From positions 186,001-250,000 of the forward strand of contig NZ_QNUE01000005.1 in assembly GCF_003385595.1 (NCBI RefSeq): DNA of 64,000 nt. Reading direction: 5' to 3'. A program made the position numbers and the translations under genes. The stretch comes from Chryseobacterium flavum. Lineage in GTDB: Bacteria; Bacteroidota; Bacteroidia; Flavobacteriales; Weeksellaceae. Shown one piece after another: positions 9,456 through 17,192 of the stretch (positions are counted from its first letter, which is position 1; every line of letters starts with the position of its first letter). The notes beneath the pieces were generated by a model. That model saw nothing but the letters and a program-made list of their open reading frames with translations, was not told where the DNA came from and did not search any database.

Positions 9456-11345
9456 ATGACTAAAGGAAATATTAATGTATCTGTGGAAAATATTTTCCCG
9501 CTTATTAAAAAATTTCTTTACAGTGACCACGAAATATTCTTAAGAGAGCTTATCTCTAATGCAACTGATGCTACCCTGAAGCTAAAGCATTTAACCAGTA
9601 TCGGAGAGGCTAAGGTTGAATACGGAAACCCGAAACTTGAAGTTAAAATTGATAAAGAACAAAAAACGTTACATATCATTGATCAGGGTATCGGTATGAC
9701 TGGTGAAGAAGTTGAAAAATATATCAACCAGGTTGCTTTCTCCGGAGCTGAAGAATTTTTGGAGAAGTACAAAGATACAGCAAAAGATTCCGGAATTATT
9801 GGACATTTCGGACTTGGGTTTTATTCTGCATTCATGGTAGCTGAAAAGGTGGAAATCCTTACAAAATCCTATAAAGATGAACCTGCAGTACGATGGATAT
9901 GTGACGGAAGCCCTGAATTTACTCTTGAAGAAACTGATAAAGCTGAAAGAGGTACGGAAATCATCCTTCATATTGCAGAAGACTCTGTAGAATTTTTAGA
10001 GGAAGGAAAGATCCGTGAACTGTTATTAAAGTATAATAAATTCATGCCTGTTCCCATCAAGTTCGGAACAAAAACACATACGCTGCCTTTACCGGAAGAT
10101 GCTCCGGAAGATGCTGTAGCTGAGACGGAAGAAGTAGATAACATCATCAATAACCCTGCCCCGGCATGGACGATTGCTCCAAGTGATCTTACCAATGAGG
10201 ACTATATGAAGTTCTACCATGAACTGTATCCAATGCAGTTTGAAGAGCCTTTGTTCCATATCCACCTGAATGTTGACTACCCTTTCAATCTTACCGGAGT
10301 TTTATTCTTTCCGAAACTAAGCAACAATCTGAATATTGACAAGGATAAAATCCAGTTGTACCAGAACCAGGTATTCGTAACAGATGAAGTAAAAGGTATT
10401 GTTCCGGATTTCTTAATGCTTCTGAGAGGAGTCATCGACTCACCGGATATTCCTCTGAACGTATCCCGCTCCTATCTTCAGGCTGATGGAGCCGTAAAGA
10501 AAATTTCTTCTTACATCACTAAAAAAGTAGCCGATAAAATGGCGTCTCTGATCAATGAAAACCGTGAAGATTATGAGAAGAAATGGAATGACATCAAAGT
10601 GGTGATAGAGTATGGTATTGTTACAGAAGAGAAGTTTGCTGAAAAAGCAGACAAATTCACACTGTATCCTACTACCGACGGAAAATACTATCTGTGGAAC
10701 GAACTGGTTGAAAAAATTAAATCTGCTCAAACCGATAAAGATAATAAACTGGTTGTTCTTTATGCAACCAATGCCGATGAACAGCACAGCTACATTCAGG
10801 CCGCCAGGGATAAAGGATATGAAGTACTTTTACTGGATTCTCCTATCATCTCACATGTTATTCAGAAACTGGAGACTTCAAAAGAAAACATCTCTTTTGC
10901 AAGAGTAGATGCAGACCATATCAACAACCTGATCAAAAAAGATGAGCCTGTTTTTTCAAAATTAAACGAAACTGAAAAAGAAGCTTTGAAAAAAAATGTG
11001 GAAGAAGCTATTCAGGATACCAAATTCACTGTCCAGCTGGAAGATCTTGACAGCAATGATGCTCCTTTTACCATTACCCAGCCTGAGTTTATGAGAAGGA
11101 TGAAAGAAATGCAGGCTACAGGTGGCGGCGGAATGTTCGGAATGGGAGGTTTTCCTGAAATGTATAATCTGGTGGTAAATTCCAACAGTGAACTTTCTAA
11201 CCAGATTTTGAAAACTGAAAACAGTGAGGAAAAAGAAAGCCTTATCAAACACGCATTGGATCTGGCCAAACTTTCACAAAATTTACTGAAAGGAAAAGAC
11301 CTGACAGATTTTATACAAAGAAGCTATAAACAACTTGAAAAATAA
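9456..11345 (+). CDS. htpG: Molecular chaperone HtpG (Hsp90)
   Basis: HtpG is the bacterial Hsp90, an ATP-dependent cytosolic dimeric chaperone that helps remodel client proteins under heat and other stress. The 629-residue product has the GHKL ATPase motifs in order: FLRELISNATDA (residues 28-39), DQGIGMT near 75, GHFGLGFYSAFMVA near 117, and a later RGTEI. The middle-domain SRSYLQAD follows near 345 with the client-binding and dimerisation region after it. Length is close to E. coli HtpG (624). It stands alone, with an interrupted palindrome upstream that may control it and a terminator at 11352-11385. Confidence 0.97.
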   Translation: MTKGNINVSVENIFPLIKKFLYSDHEIFLRELISNATDATLKLKHLTSIGEAKVEYGNPKLEVKIDKEQKTLHIIDQGIGMTGEEVEKYINQVAFSGAEEFLEKYKDTAKDSGIIGHFGLGFYSAFMVAEKVEILTKSYKDEPAVRWICDGSPEFTLEETDKAERGTEIILHIAEDSVEFLEEGKIRELLLKYNKFMPVPIKFGTKTHTLPLPEDAPEDAVAETEEVDNIINNPAPAWTIAPSDLTNEDYMKFYHELYPMQFEEPLFHIHLNVDYPFNLTGVLFFPKLSNNLNIDKDKIQLYQNQVFVTDEVKGIVPDFLMLLRGVIDSPDIPLNVSRSYLQADGAVKKISSYITKKVADKMASLINENREDYEKKWNDIKVVIEYGIVTEEKFAEKADKFTLYPTTDGKYYLWNELVEKIKSAQTDKDNKLVVLYATNADEQHSYIQAARDKGYEVLLLDSPIISHVIQKLETSKENISFARVDADHINNLIKKDEPVFSKLNETEKEALKKNVEEAIQDTKFTVQLEDLDSNDAPFTITQPEFMRRMKEMQATGGGGMFGMGGFPEMYNLVVNSNSELSNQILKTENSEEKESLIKHALDLAKLSQNLLKGKDLTDFIQRSYKQLEK

Positions 11346-11351
11346 TATACC

Positions 11352-11385
11352 AAAGACTGTTTCATTTTGAAGCAGTCTTTTTTTG
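11352..11385 (+). terminator. Rho-independent terminator of htpG
   Basis: A 12-base stem with one G-U pair (11352-11363 with 11369-11380) is followed by a run of T, seven bases after the htpG stop. Confidence 0.9.
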
Positions 11386-11574
11386 TATTTTCTTTAAACC
11401 ATAAAATTCACAAAAAGATTTTTGAAAACTTTTATGATTTTGTGGTTAAGTTTTAGATAAGGCTAAAGCCATTGAAAATATTCAATAATTTCACAAGAAG
11501 CATTAATATTATAATACTTTCCTGTTCATCTCTTTAATTACAGGGCATTATGAGCATATTTTTTCTTTTTTCTA

Positions 11575-11605
11575 TTGTATAGATGATGCTTTTTTTTCAT
11601 TTTTG
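11575..11605 (+). promoter_or_regulatory. Promoter of the XRE regulator gene
   Basis: TTG at 11575-11577, a 20-base spacer and CATTTTTG at 11598-11605 match the flavobacterial consensus with one mismatch. It overlaps the most upstream ATG at 11603, so that ATG is unlikely to be the start. Confidence 0.5.
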
Positions 11606-11620
11606 TATAAAATGCCGGAT

Positions 11621-12010
11621 ATGCAAAAAGAAAAACTACGTAACACCAGAAAGCTAAAAGGATATACGCAACAACAGATCGCTGACATTATCGCAACTGA
11701 TGTATCCAATTACAGCAGAAAAGAAAGCGGTGAAGTAAAGATTATAAGAGATGAGTGGGATAAAATTGCCCGGTTCTTAAAAGTACCATTGGAAGAAATT
11801 TATGAAGAGGAAGAGTCTGCTGTAGTTGTTAATTACGATCATCCTGTATTTAATGATAAATCCATATCTGCAGGAGCAATCACTAATCAGAATAATTATG
11901 ACAATATTCCGGGACCAATCATTCAGAACCTTCAGGATTATATTGCTTTTTTACAGGAAGAAAACGAAAGACTGAAAACAGAATTGAATGATTCCAAAAA
12001 TAAAAAATAA
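11621..12010 (+). CDS. XRE-family helix-turn-helix regulator
   Basis: This 129-residue protein has an N-terminal HTH_3/XRE domain (residues 3-60): KLRNTRKLKGYTQQQIADII, then a recognition helix around VSNYSRKESGEVK. A linker follows, and a C-terminal helix rich in Glu, Lys and Leu (LQEENERLKTELNDSKNKK) suggests coiled-coil dimerisation. The family binds operator DNA as dimers. In-frame ATGs at 11603 and 11612 precede the chosen one; the predicted promoter ends at 11605, which favours 11621 and a leader of about 11 bases. The target is unknown. The gene stands alone between terminators. It could be an autoregulator, but no operator is obvious. Confidence 0.82.
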   Translation: MQKEKLRNTRKLKGYTQQQIADIIATDVSNYSRKESGEVKIIRDEWDKIARFLKVPLEEIYEEEESAVVVNYDHPVFNDKSISAGAITNQNNYDNIPGPIIQNLQDYIAFLQEENERLKTELNDSKNKK

Positions 12011-12034
12011 TACAGCTTCAAAGTTGTAAATTAC

Positions 12035-12074
12035 AAATGCTATTGATGCTTCCGTTGCACCGTAGCATTTTTTG
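12035..12074 (+). terminator. Probable terminator after the XRE gene
   Basis: AAATGCTA (12035-12042) pairs with TAGCATTT (12063-12070) across a 20-base loop and is followed by T residues. The loop is longer than usual, so this is moderately supported. Confidence 0.55.
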
Positions 12075-12126
12075 TATAAAGATGTTTAGTTTTGTATTCT
12101 ATCCAGGATTTATTACATATACTTTA

Positions 12127-12423
12127 TTATAATTCGTCCATTGGATTCCAGAACAGCTTTTTAAAATTTTTAATCCTTAGGTTTTCCACCACAATTCCCT
12201 CTGCTTCTAATCTGGGCTGAAATTCCGGAACAGATAACACTCCCGAACTGGAAATGACACGATGGGCAGGGACATCTTCCGGACACCCTCCCATTGCCTT
12301 TCCTACATGACGGGAATGGTTGGGATACCCCACCGCCTTTGCAATCGCTCCATAGGTAGAAACCCTTCCTTTTGGAATAAGTTTTGCCACTTCGTAAACC
12401 TGTTGTTTGAAAATTTCATCCAT
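12127..12423 (-). CDS. Alkyltransferase-like protein (ATL), cysteine-less MGMT homologue
   Basis: The 98-residue protein is the DNA-binding domain of O6-alkylguanine-DNA alkyltransferase: GRVSTYGAIAKAVG near residues 19-32 and GCPEDVPAHRVISSSG near 46-61. Active MGMT has PCHRV; here the position of the alkyl-accepting cysteine, residue 53, is alanine (PAHRV). This places it in the ATL group, which binds O6-alkylguanine lesions without removing the alkyl group and hands them to nucleotide excision repair. That role is established for fission yeast Atl1 and bacterial ATLs; here it is inferred. It is divergent from the small gene at 12531. Confidence 0.88.
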   Translation of the reverse strand: MDEIFKQQVYEVAKLIPKGRVSTYGAIAKAVGYPNHSRHVGKAMGGCPEDVPAHRVISSSGVLSVPEFQPRLEAEGIVVENLRIKNFKKLFWNPMDEL

Positions 12424-12530
12424 TCTTTTATTATTGGGTTAAAAAATAAACATATCGAACTGATATTTAAAACCTTGCATTATTTTTGAATTCTATTCCG
12501 TTCCATGATGTTTCATTAAAAGATAAAGAT

Positions 12531-12677
12531 ATGAAAAAATCATTTTTCCGGCTGCTGAATGCCATCAATAAGAAAGTTCTTCCAAAGTTGAGCAATAAAG
12601 ATCCGAATCGCCTGACCAGGATGGAAAAAGGAATCCTTGCGTATCGTTATTTTGTGCTGGTGAATTCATTGGATTGA
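12531..12677 (+). CDS. Small conserved basic protein of unknown function
   Basis: The chosen ATG gives a 48-residue basic protein beginning MKKSFFRLLNAINKKVLP and ending FVLVNSLD. Short proteins of this pattern (MKK-FxLL-N-INKxxLP, then a K/R/D stretch, then GxxAYRYxVxxNxLD) recur in flavobacterial genomes as I recall them, usually left as hypothetical or mislabelled. The first helix is amphipathic and hydrophobic, which hints at membrane or ribosome association, but no function can be assigned. The frame is open from an earlier ATG at 12486, which lies nearly on top of the divergent ATL gene and is less likely to be used. The downstream hairpin at 12699-12721 serves the opposite strand. Confidence 0.65.
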   Translation: MKKSFFRLLNAINKKVLPKLSNKDPNRLTRMEKGILAYRYFVLVNSLD

Positions 12678-12691
12678 TTGTACATTATAAC

Positions 12692-12721
12692 AAAAAAAGC
12701 GCTTCAAATAAATTGAAGCGC
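12692..12721 (-). terminator. Terminator of the deoxyhypusine synthase-like gene
   Basis: A 9-base stem (12699-12707 with 12713-12721) is followed on the - strand by a run of seven T. It lies 29 bases past the stop of the gene at 12750. Confidence 0.85.
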
Positions 12722-12749
12722 CGGTATTATCTCTGTAAGATATTTATTT

Positions 12750-13724
12750 TTAAGAATTCTCAAGGATATAAGAGAACATCAATGGTGCACAGATGGTAGC
12801 GTCACTTTCAACGATGAATTTCGGTGTAGTGATATCCAGTTTACCCCATGTAATTTTCTCATTCGGAACTGCTCCTGAATAAGAACCATAAGATGTAGTA
12901 GAGTCAGAAATCTGGCAGAAATAAGACCAGAACGGAATGTCATGCATTTCCATATCCTGATACAACATCGGTACCACACAAATAGGAAAATCTCCTGCAA
13001 TACCTCCACCAATCTGGAAGAACCCTACACCTTTACCTCCTGAGTTCTTGGTATACCAGTCTGCAAGATAAGTCATATATTCGATCCCTGATTTCATTGT
13101 AGAAGGTTTAAGCTCTCCTTTGATACAGTAAGAAGCGAAGATATTACCCATTGTAGAATCTTCCCATCCAGGAACTACGATTGGTAAGTTTGCTTCTGCT
13201 GCTGCAATCATCCATGAGTTTTCTCTTGGAATTTCGTAATACTGCTCCAATACTCCTGAAAGAATCATTTTGTACATATATTCGTGCGGGAAGTATCTTT
13301 CTCCTTTTGCTTCTGCATCTTTCCAGATCTCTACGATATGCTTCTGTAGTCTTCTGAAAGCTTCTTCTTCAGGAATACAGGTATCAGTAACCCTGTTCAA
13401 CCCTCTTTCCAAAAGATCCCATTCTTCCTGTGGAGTAAGATCTCTGTAGTGCGGAACTCTTTCATAGTGAGAGTGTGCCACAAGGTTCATCAGGTCTTCT
13501 TCAAGGTTAGCTCCCGTACAAGAGATAAAGTCTACTTTTCCCTGACGGATCATTTCTGCAAGAATTTTACCTAATTCAGCAGTAGACATTGCTCCTGCTA
13601 AAGTGATCATCATTTTTCCACCATCTTTTAGGTGTGCTACATATCCCTTTGAAGCATCTACCAACGCTGCCGCATTGAAATGCAGGTAATATTTCTCTAT
13701 AAATTCAGAAATTGGTTTGTTCAT
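12750..13724 (-). CDS. Deoxyhypusine synthase family protein
   Basis: The 324-residue product is a full-length deoxyhypusine synthase homologue: ITLAGAMSTAELG near residue 40 (NAD-binding start), SCTGANLEEDL near 68, VPGWEDSTMGN near 184, FQIGGGIAGDFPIC near 236, and SGAVPNEKITWGKL near 283. Lys295 in TWGK aligns with the catalytic lysine of the eukaryotic enzyme (Lys329 in human), which carries the aminobutyl group from spermidine. Bacteria have no eIF5A, so protein hypusination is unlikely. A polyamine reaction such as homospermidine formation is the better inference, but the acceptor is unknown. It stands alone with its own terminator. Confidence 0.88.
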   Translation of the reverse strand: MNKPISEFIEKYYLHFNAAALVDASKGYVAHLKDGGKMMITLAGAMSTAELGKILAEMIRQGKVDFISCTGANLEEDLMNLVAHSHYERVPHYRDLTPQEEWDLLERGLNRVTDTCIPEEEAFRRLQKHIVEIWKDAEAKGERYFPHEYMYKMILSGVLEQYYEIPRENSWMIAAAEANLPIVVPGWEDSTMGNIFASYCIKGELKPSTMKSGIEYMTYLADWYTKNSGGKGVGFFQIGGGIAGDFPICVVPMLYQDMEMHDIPFWSYFCQISDSTTSYGSYSGAVPNEKITWGKLDITTPKFIVESDATICAPLMFSYILENS

Positions 13725-13875
13725 TTTTTTAATTTTTGCAAAGATAAAACTTAAAAACGGAATGCAGTCAACGCACTTGAAGAAAGTACAGCAGAGGCAT
13801 TCTTTTTTATCATTTGTTAAATCGGCAATATGATAATAATTTTTATGCTGTTACAGTACCTAACTGCACAAAATC

Positions 13876-13906
13876 AAAAGTGTGTCCCTTTCCGGGTCAC
13901 ACTTTT
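13876..13906 (-). terminator. Terminator of the GreA-like gene
   Basis: AAAAGTGTG (13876-13884) pairs with CACACTTTT (13898-13906), with an inner CCC/GGG pairing. It lies 37 bases past the stop of the gene at 13943 and reads as a terminator on the - strand. Confidence 0.8.
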
Positions 13907-13942
13907 ATTGTAATTTAACCTGATTCATTTATCTAAGACCTG

Positions 13943-14323
13943 TTATCCTTCCCAGGCTTCCACTTTCATAATCTCAATTTTCCGGTTTCCGTCCCTGAAC
14001 GGCCAGTCTATAACATCTCCCACTTTATATCCCACTACAGCCAGGGCAATATCTGAAAGGATTGAATGCTTATTCTTTTTAAGTTTTGCCTTGGTAGACG
14101 GTACAAAAATATATTCATGCTCAAAATCCAGCGTATGATCTTTTAAAGTAACTTTCCTGTTTACCGTTACAATATCTTCCGGGAGGTCTCTCCTTAAAAC
14201 CTGTTTGGCTTTCCTGAGCTCTTCAGCCAGCCTCTGCTCTTCCGGGATACTTACTTTTTTTCTTCTGATGGTATCTTTTATAGCATCATAAATTCCTGTG
14301 GTTACAATAATATGATCGGACAT
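13943..14323 (-). CDS. GreA/GreB-family transcription elongation factor (Rnk-like size)
   Basis: The 126-residue protein has a short N-terminal helical region (residues 10-45, basic and coiled-coil prone) and a C-terminal GreA/GreB FKBP-like domain: VTVNRKVTLKD, then EYIFVPSTKAKL, ILSDIALAVVGYKVGDVIDW and a final KIEIMKVEAW. Gre factors bind the secondary channel of RNA polymerase and rescue backtracked complexes. This one is shorter than canonical GreA (about 158), and its N-terminal arm is reduced, as in Rnk, so transcript cleavage cannot be assumed. The ATG at 14323 is preferred to an in-frame TTG at 14332. Downstream is a hairpin terminator. Confidence 0.82.
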   Translation of the reverse strand: MSDHIIVTTGIYDAIKDTIRRKKVSIPEEQRLAEELRKAKQVLRRDLPEDIVTVNRKVTLKDHTLDFEHEYIFVPSTKAKLKKNKHSILSDIALAVVGYKVGDVIDWPFRDGNRKIEIMKVEAWEG

Positions 14324-14620
14324 CTTTATCAAATTTAAAATTAAATACGGTCATTCCCCGATGATCCAATGTAGAAAGCAGGCATACATCCGCCTCTTCC
14401 TATAGATAGAAAACCGCAAAAAAACAATATAAAAAATCCTGAAATTCCCCTGTCTTGGACCCTGACAGGGCTTAATTGATAAAGTCCTTGGAACTTTTCA
14501 GAAAAGAATCTGTATGTAAATAAAGTAATGACAGCAACAACCCTTGTTGAAGGCGTATTGCAGGTAAAAAGATGGTTGCTGTCATGATATAAATTGTTGT
14601 TTATTCCACAAAGATACGAT
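14324..14620. other. Noncoding interval dense in inverted repeats
   Basis: No convincing gene is seen in this 297-base stretch between two - strand genes. It holds several perfect inverted repeats: CCCTGTC/GACAGGG (14448-14454, 14464-14470), CTTTTC-A-GAAAAG (14494-14506), an 11-base pair of arms (14528-14538 with 14575-14585), and inside the latter CAACAA-CCC-TTGTTG (14535-14549). The last two share bases and cannot both form, which would suit alternative RNA structures. Confidence 0.5.
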
Positions 14621-15265
14621 TTAAAAACGGAATGTAGCGGCTGCACTCAGGGAAACCCTCGTCAAACCTTCTTTCGTATCTTTTCCGAATTCAACGGTTG
14701 TACCGTTAAGCTTCATTTTATTTAATGTACCGGCAGTTACCCCAAGTTTAGGACCGATCATAAAGTTTTTAGAAAGTGCATATTGGTAACCAAATCCGGC
14801 ATCCAGACCAAGGTTTGAACCTGTTCCTTTTACCGTTCCCGTTTTTGAAGTATAAGAAATGACCCCAAGTGCCACATCAAAAAATAATTTATGTTTTGTA
14901 GAATCAGCATAATTGGAGTACATAATTGCAGGGCCAAAAAAAGTGATATTATCTTTTGTAGATACGGGAACCGTAACTATATATCCGTTGGAATCATATC
15001 CGGAAATCCATCCGTTGCTTGATGCACTGTAATTGGAAAATTTTAATCCTACACTTACTGCTCTCAGGTTATAATAGGCAGAAATATCAAAATGAACACC
15101 ACTTTTTAATCCTTTAATGTAATCTTTTTCTTCGCGCGAAAGTCCTGACGGCGTTTCAGCAACTCTCCAGGCATATCCTACAGAAGGTACAATTGAAATT
15201 TTTTCCTGGGCAAAAGAAATTAAAGAAACCGAAACAGCTCCCAATAGCATGAGTTTTTTTATCAT
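14621..15265 (-). CDS. Outer-membrane beta-barrel protein
   Basis: The 214-residue protein starts with a signal peptide (MIKKLMLLGAVSVSLISFAQ, cleaved near residue 19). It then shows alternating hydrophobic/polar strands typical of a small eight-stranded barrel such as the OmpX/OmpW or PorT-like folds. It ends in ATFRF, the aromatic C-terminus expected for BamA-dependent insertion. Examples of strands are SVGLKFSNYS, NITFFGPAIMYSNY, LFFDVALGVISY and NFMIGPKLGVTAG. No enzymatic motif was found. Specific function is unknown; it is commonly annotated as an outer-membrane beta-barrel protein. It is separate from arfB (47-base gap), though the direction is shared. Confidence 0.82.
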   Translation of the reverse strand: MIKKLMLLGAVSVSLISFAQEKISIVPSVGYAWRVAETPSGLSREEKDYIKGLKSGVHFDISAYYNLRAVSVGLKFSNYSASSNGWISGYDSNGYIVTVPVSTKDNITFFGPAIMYSNYADSTKHKLFFDVALGVISYTSKTGTVKGTGSNLGLDAGFGYQYALSKNFMIGPKLGVTAGTLNKMKLNGTTVEFGKDTKEGLTRVSLSAAATFRF

Positions 15266-15312
15266 TGGTTAAAAATTTCGGCAAAAATACAGCTTTCTTT
15301 CAATACCGCAAT

Positions 15313-15705
15313 CTAAAATTTAAAACGTCGGTTCTCCTTTTTATCAGAAAGCTTCTTTTTATTATCCAGTCTTTTCTGCTTCTGGGCTTTTGACGGTTTT
15401 GTAGCGGTTCTTTTTTTGGGGATAATCAGAGCTTTATTAACCAGTTCCAGGATCTTTTCAATGGCTTTATTCTTATTCATGACCTGGGTTCTGTTTTCAG
15501 AAACGGACAGAAATAAAACTCCATCAGCATTGATTCTGTTTTGTAGCTTATGCCGGATCAGATCTTTTTGCTCTTCACTAAAAAATTCAGAGGTGCCCAC
15601 TTTCCAGAGGACTGTGACTGCCGTTTCAACCTTATTCACATTTTGGCCTCCTGCCCCACTGCTGCGGGAAGTTTTAAAACTGAGTTCTTTTGAAAAGTCT
15701 TTCAT
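15313..15705 (-). CDS. arfB: Alternative ribosome-rescue factor ArfB (YaeJ-type peptidyl-tRNA hydrolase)
   Basis: ArfB binds ribosomes stalled without a stop codon and hydrolyses the peptidyl-tRNA. The 130-residue protein has the class-I release factor domain with the catalytic GGQ at residues 19-21 in SSGAGGQNVNKVET. The C-terminal tail is strongly basic (KKRTATKPSKAQKQKRLDNKKKL), the part that enters the empty mRNA channel. The length (E. coli 140) and lack of a codon-recognition domain separate it from RF1/RF2. The gene follows menE by 26 bases on the same strand, so co-transcription is likely, without a clear functional link. Confidence 0.93.
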   Translation of the reverse strand: MKDFSKELSFKTSRSSGAGGQNVNKVETAVTVLWKVGTSEFFSEEQKDLIRHKLQNRINADGVLFLSVSENRTQVMNKNKAIEKILELVNKALIIPKKRTATKPSKAQKQKRLDNKKKLSDKKENRRFKF

Positions 15706-15731
15706 AGTCTCTGATATTTGATAAAAGTCTC

Positions 15732-16760
15732 CTATTTTCCTGCATTTATCTTTTCATATAATCCGATCCTGTTTATTTTTCCGTTAGGAGTCCGGGGTAT
15801 TTCATCCATAAACAGAATTTCTTTTGGCTTATGAAAATTTTTCTCAAACGGAAGCTGCAAAATAATTTTTCTAATTTCATCTGATTCATTTCCTTCTATA
15901 ACCAGCATCAATTTTTGACCCAAACTTTCATCTTTCAGTCCTAAAAATACAGCTTCATTAGAAATTGCCTTTTTTACGAGAGCTTCAAGAGCTTCCGGAA
16001 AAATTTTTGCGCCTCCGGAATTTATCACATTATCAATCCTTCCCAGAAATTTAAACTGCTTTTTATTTTTGATATCAACTAAATCGTTAGTTTTTAACAA
16101 TTCACCGTTTACAGCCGGAGCAAAGATCGTCAGGCAGCCTCTTTCATCCAAACCGATAGAAACATTTTCAAAAACTGTAAAATATTCTTCAGGTTCCGGC
16201 ATAAGCTGTCTCAATGCAATATGGGAAAGGGTTTCCGACATCCCATAGGTTTCAAAAATCCGGTTTGAAGTATTGAGATTTAACTCAAAGATCTTATTTT
16301 TCAAGCTTTCTGAAACTGCAGCTCCACCAATAATCAGATTTTTAATCAGATGAAGTTTATCCAGTGAATTTTCTACCTGTAAAGGAGTCATAGCACAGAA
16401 ATCTATTTTCTTTTCAAGATGTTCAACCGGTTTTAAGGATGGTTCTGCAACAATCAGTTTTAATTTTCGCTGTATGGAACGCACCACCATCATTTTCCCT
16501 GAAATATATTCTACCGGCAGGCACAGCAAAGCAGAATCACCTTTTTCCAGGCCCAGAAAGTTACAGGTCATTACTGCAGAATTGATCATTTTATTTTTTT
16601 CGATTTCAAACACTTTAGGAGTCCCGGTAGATCCCGAAGTCTGAACTTTTACCATTGTTCCAGCAGAAAACCAGTCATCCAGGAAGATTCCCACTCTTTT
16701 TTCAAATTCTGTATCAAATGATAATTGATTAATATTGAGATTATTGAAGTCTATCTGCAT
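15732..16760 (-). CDS. menE: o-Succinylbenzoate-CoA ligase-type AMP-binding enzyme
   Basis: The 342-residue protein is a short ANL-superfamily adenylating enzyme. It shows the P-loop-like TSGSTGTPKVFEIEK (near residues 40-55), YGMSETLSHIALR near 170, FLGRIDNVINSGGAKI near 235 and the C-terminal PRTPNGKINR with the adenylation lysine. The compact size and these motifs fit MenE, which activates o-succinylbenzoate with CoA in menaquinone synthesis. Flavobacteria respire with menaquinone. Other men genes are not in the window, so the assignment rests on the sequence alone. The ATG at 16760 is preferred to an upstream ATG at 16805, which adds residues without family similarity. Confidence 0.87.
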   Translation of the reverse strand: MQIDFNNLNINQLSFDTEFEKRVGIFLDDWFSAGTMVKVQTSGSTGTPKVFEIEKNKMINSAVMTCNFLGLEKGDSALLCLPVEYISGKMMVVRSIQRKLKLIVAEPSLKPVEHLEKKIDFCAMTPLQVENSLDKLHLIKNLIIGGAAVSESLKNKIFELNLNTSNRIFETYGMSETLSHIALRQLMPEPEEYFTVFENVSIGLDERGCLTIFAPAVNGELLKTNDLVDIKNKKQFKFLGRIDNVINSGGAKIFPEALEALVKKAISNEAVFLGLKDESLGQKLMLVIEGNESDEIRKIILQLPFEKNFHKPKEILFMDEIPRTPNGKINRIGLYEKINAGK

Positions 16761-16812
16761 GTTTTCCGTAAATAAAAAGTACAGTAAATGTAAAAAAAAA
16801 TTCAAAAAGTTC

Positions 16813-16842
16813 TTGTAAGTAAAGAAAAAAGCTGTAAATTTG
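16813..16842 (+). promoter_or_regulatory. Promoter of tRNA-Gln
   Basis: TTG (16813-16815), a 19-base spacer and TAAATTTG (16835-16842) are a perfect match to the flavobacterial promoter, ending 18 bases before the mature tRNA. Confidence 0.85.
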
Positions 16843-16860
16843 CACCACTAAAACAAACAG

Positions 16861-16931
16861 AGACCCATGGTGTAGCGGTAACACTACTGATTTTGGTTCA
16901 GTCATCTGGGGTTCGAATCCCTGTGGGTCTA
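16861..16931 (+). tRNA. tRNA-Gln (anticodon TTG)
   Basis: The cloverleaf is complete: acceptor arms AGACCCA (16861-16867) and TGGGTCT (16924-16930), a D arm around TGTAGCGGTAACAC, an anticodon stem CTGA/TCAG closing the loop TTTTGGT with anticodon TTG, and a T arm with GGTTCGAATCC. The discriminator base is A; CCA is not encoded. A perfect promoter lies upstream and a terminator directly downstream, so it is transcribed alone. Anticodon UUG reads CAA and, by wobble, CAG. Confidence 0.96.
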
Positions 16932-16932
16932 C

Positions 16933-16964
16933 AAACCATCCTTTTTTAAGGATGGTTTTTTGTT
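16933..16964 (+). terminator. Terminator of tRNA-Gln
   Basis: An 11-base perfect stem (16933-16943 with 16948-16958) with a TTTT loop is followed by a T-rich tail immediately after the tRNA. Confidence 0.92.
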
Positions 16965-17192
16965 TTTTATCAGTAAAGAAACTCATAACTTTTATGCTGG
17001 ATAACTAAGCTTTATAAAATACAAAAAACACTACTTAAGCAATGATTTTTGTATTATTACCTCACAACAAAGAATTCGTGAAGTTGCAGGATATTTATCC
17101 CTACCTATTAGGAAACACAACATAGAGTAATTGAGCTTTTCATGTTTAAAAGTTAGAATTGTGTAATTTGAGTATTATATATTTTTAGTAAT

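Noticed and set aside
12531..12677. SsrA-binding protein annotation for the small gene
   Set aside because: It lacks the SmpB fold and is far shorter than SmpB; only the basic character is shared.
14341..14646. A 101-codon - strand frame before the beta-barrel gene
   Set aside because: It overlaps the end of the barrel gene, has no family features, and the region is full of inverted repeats.
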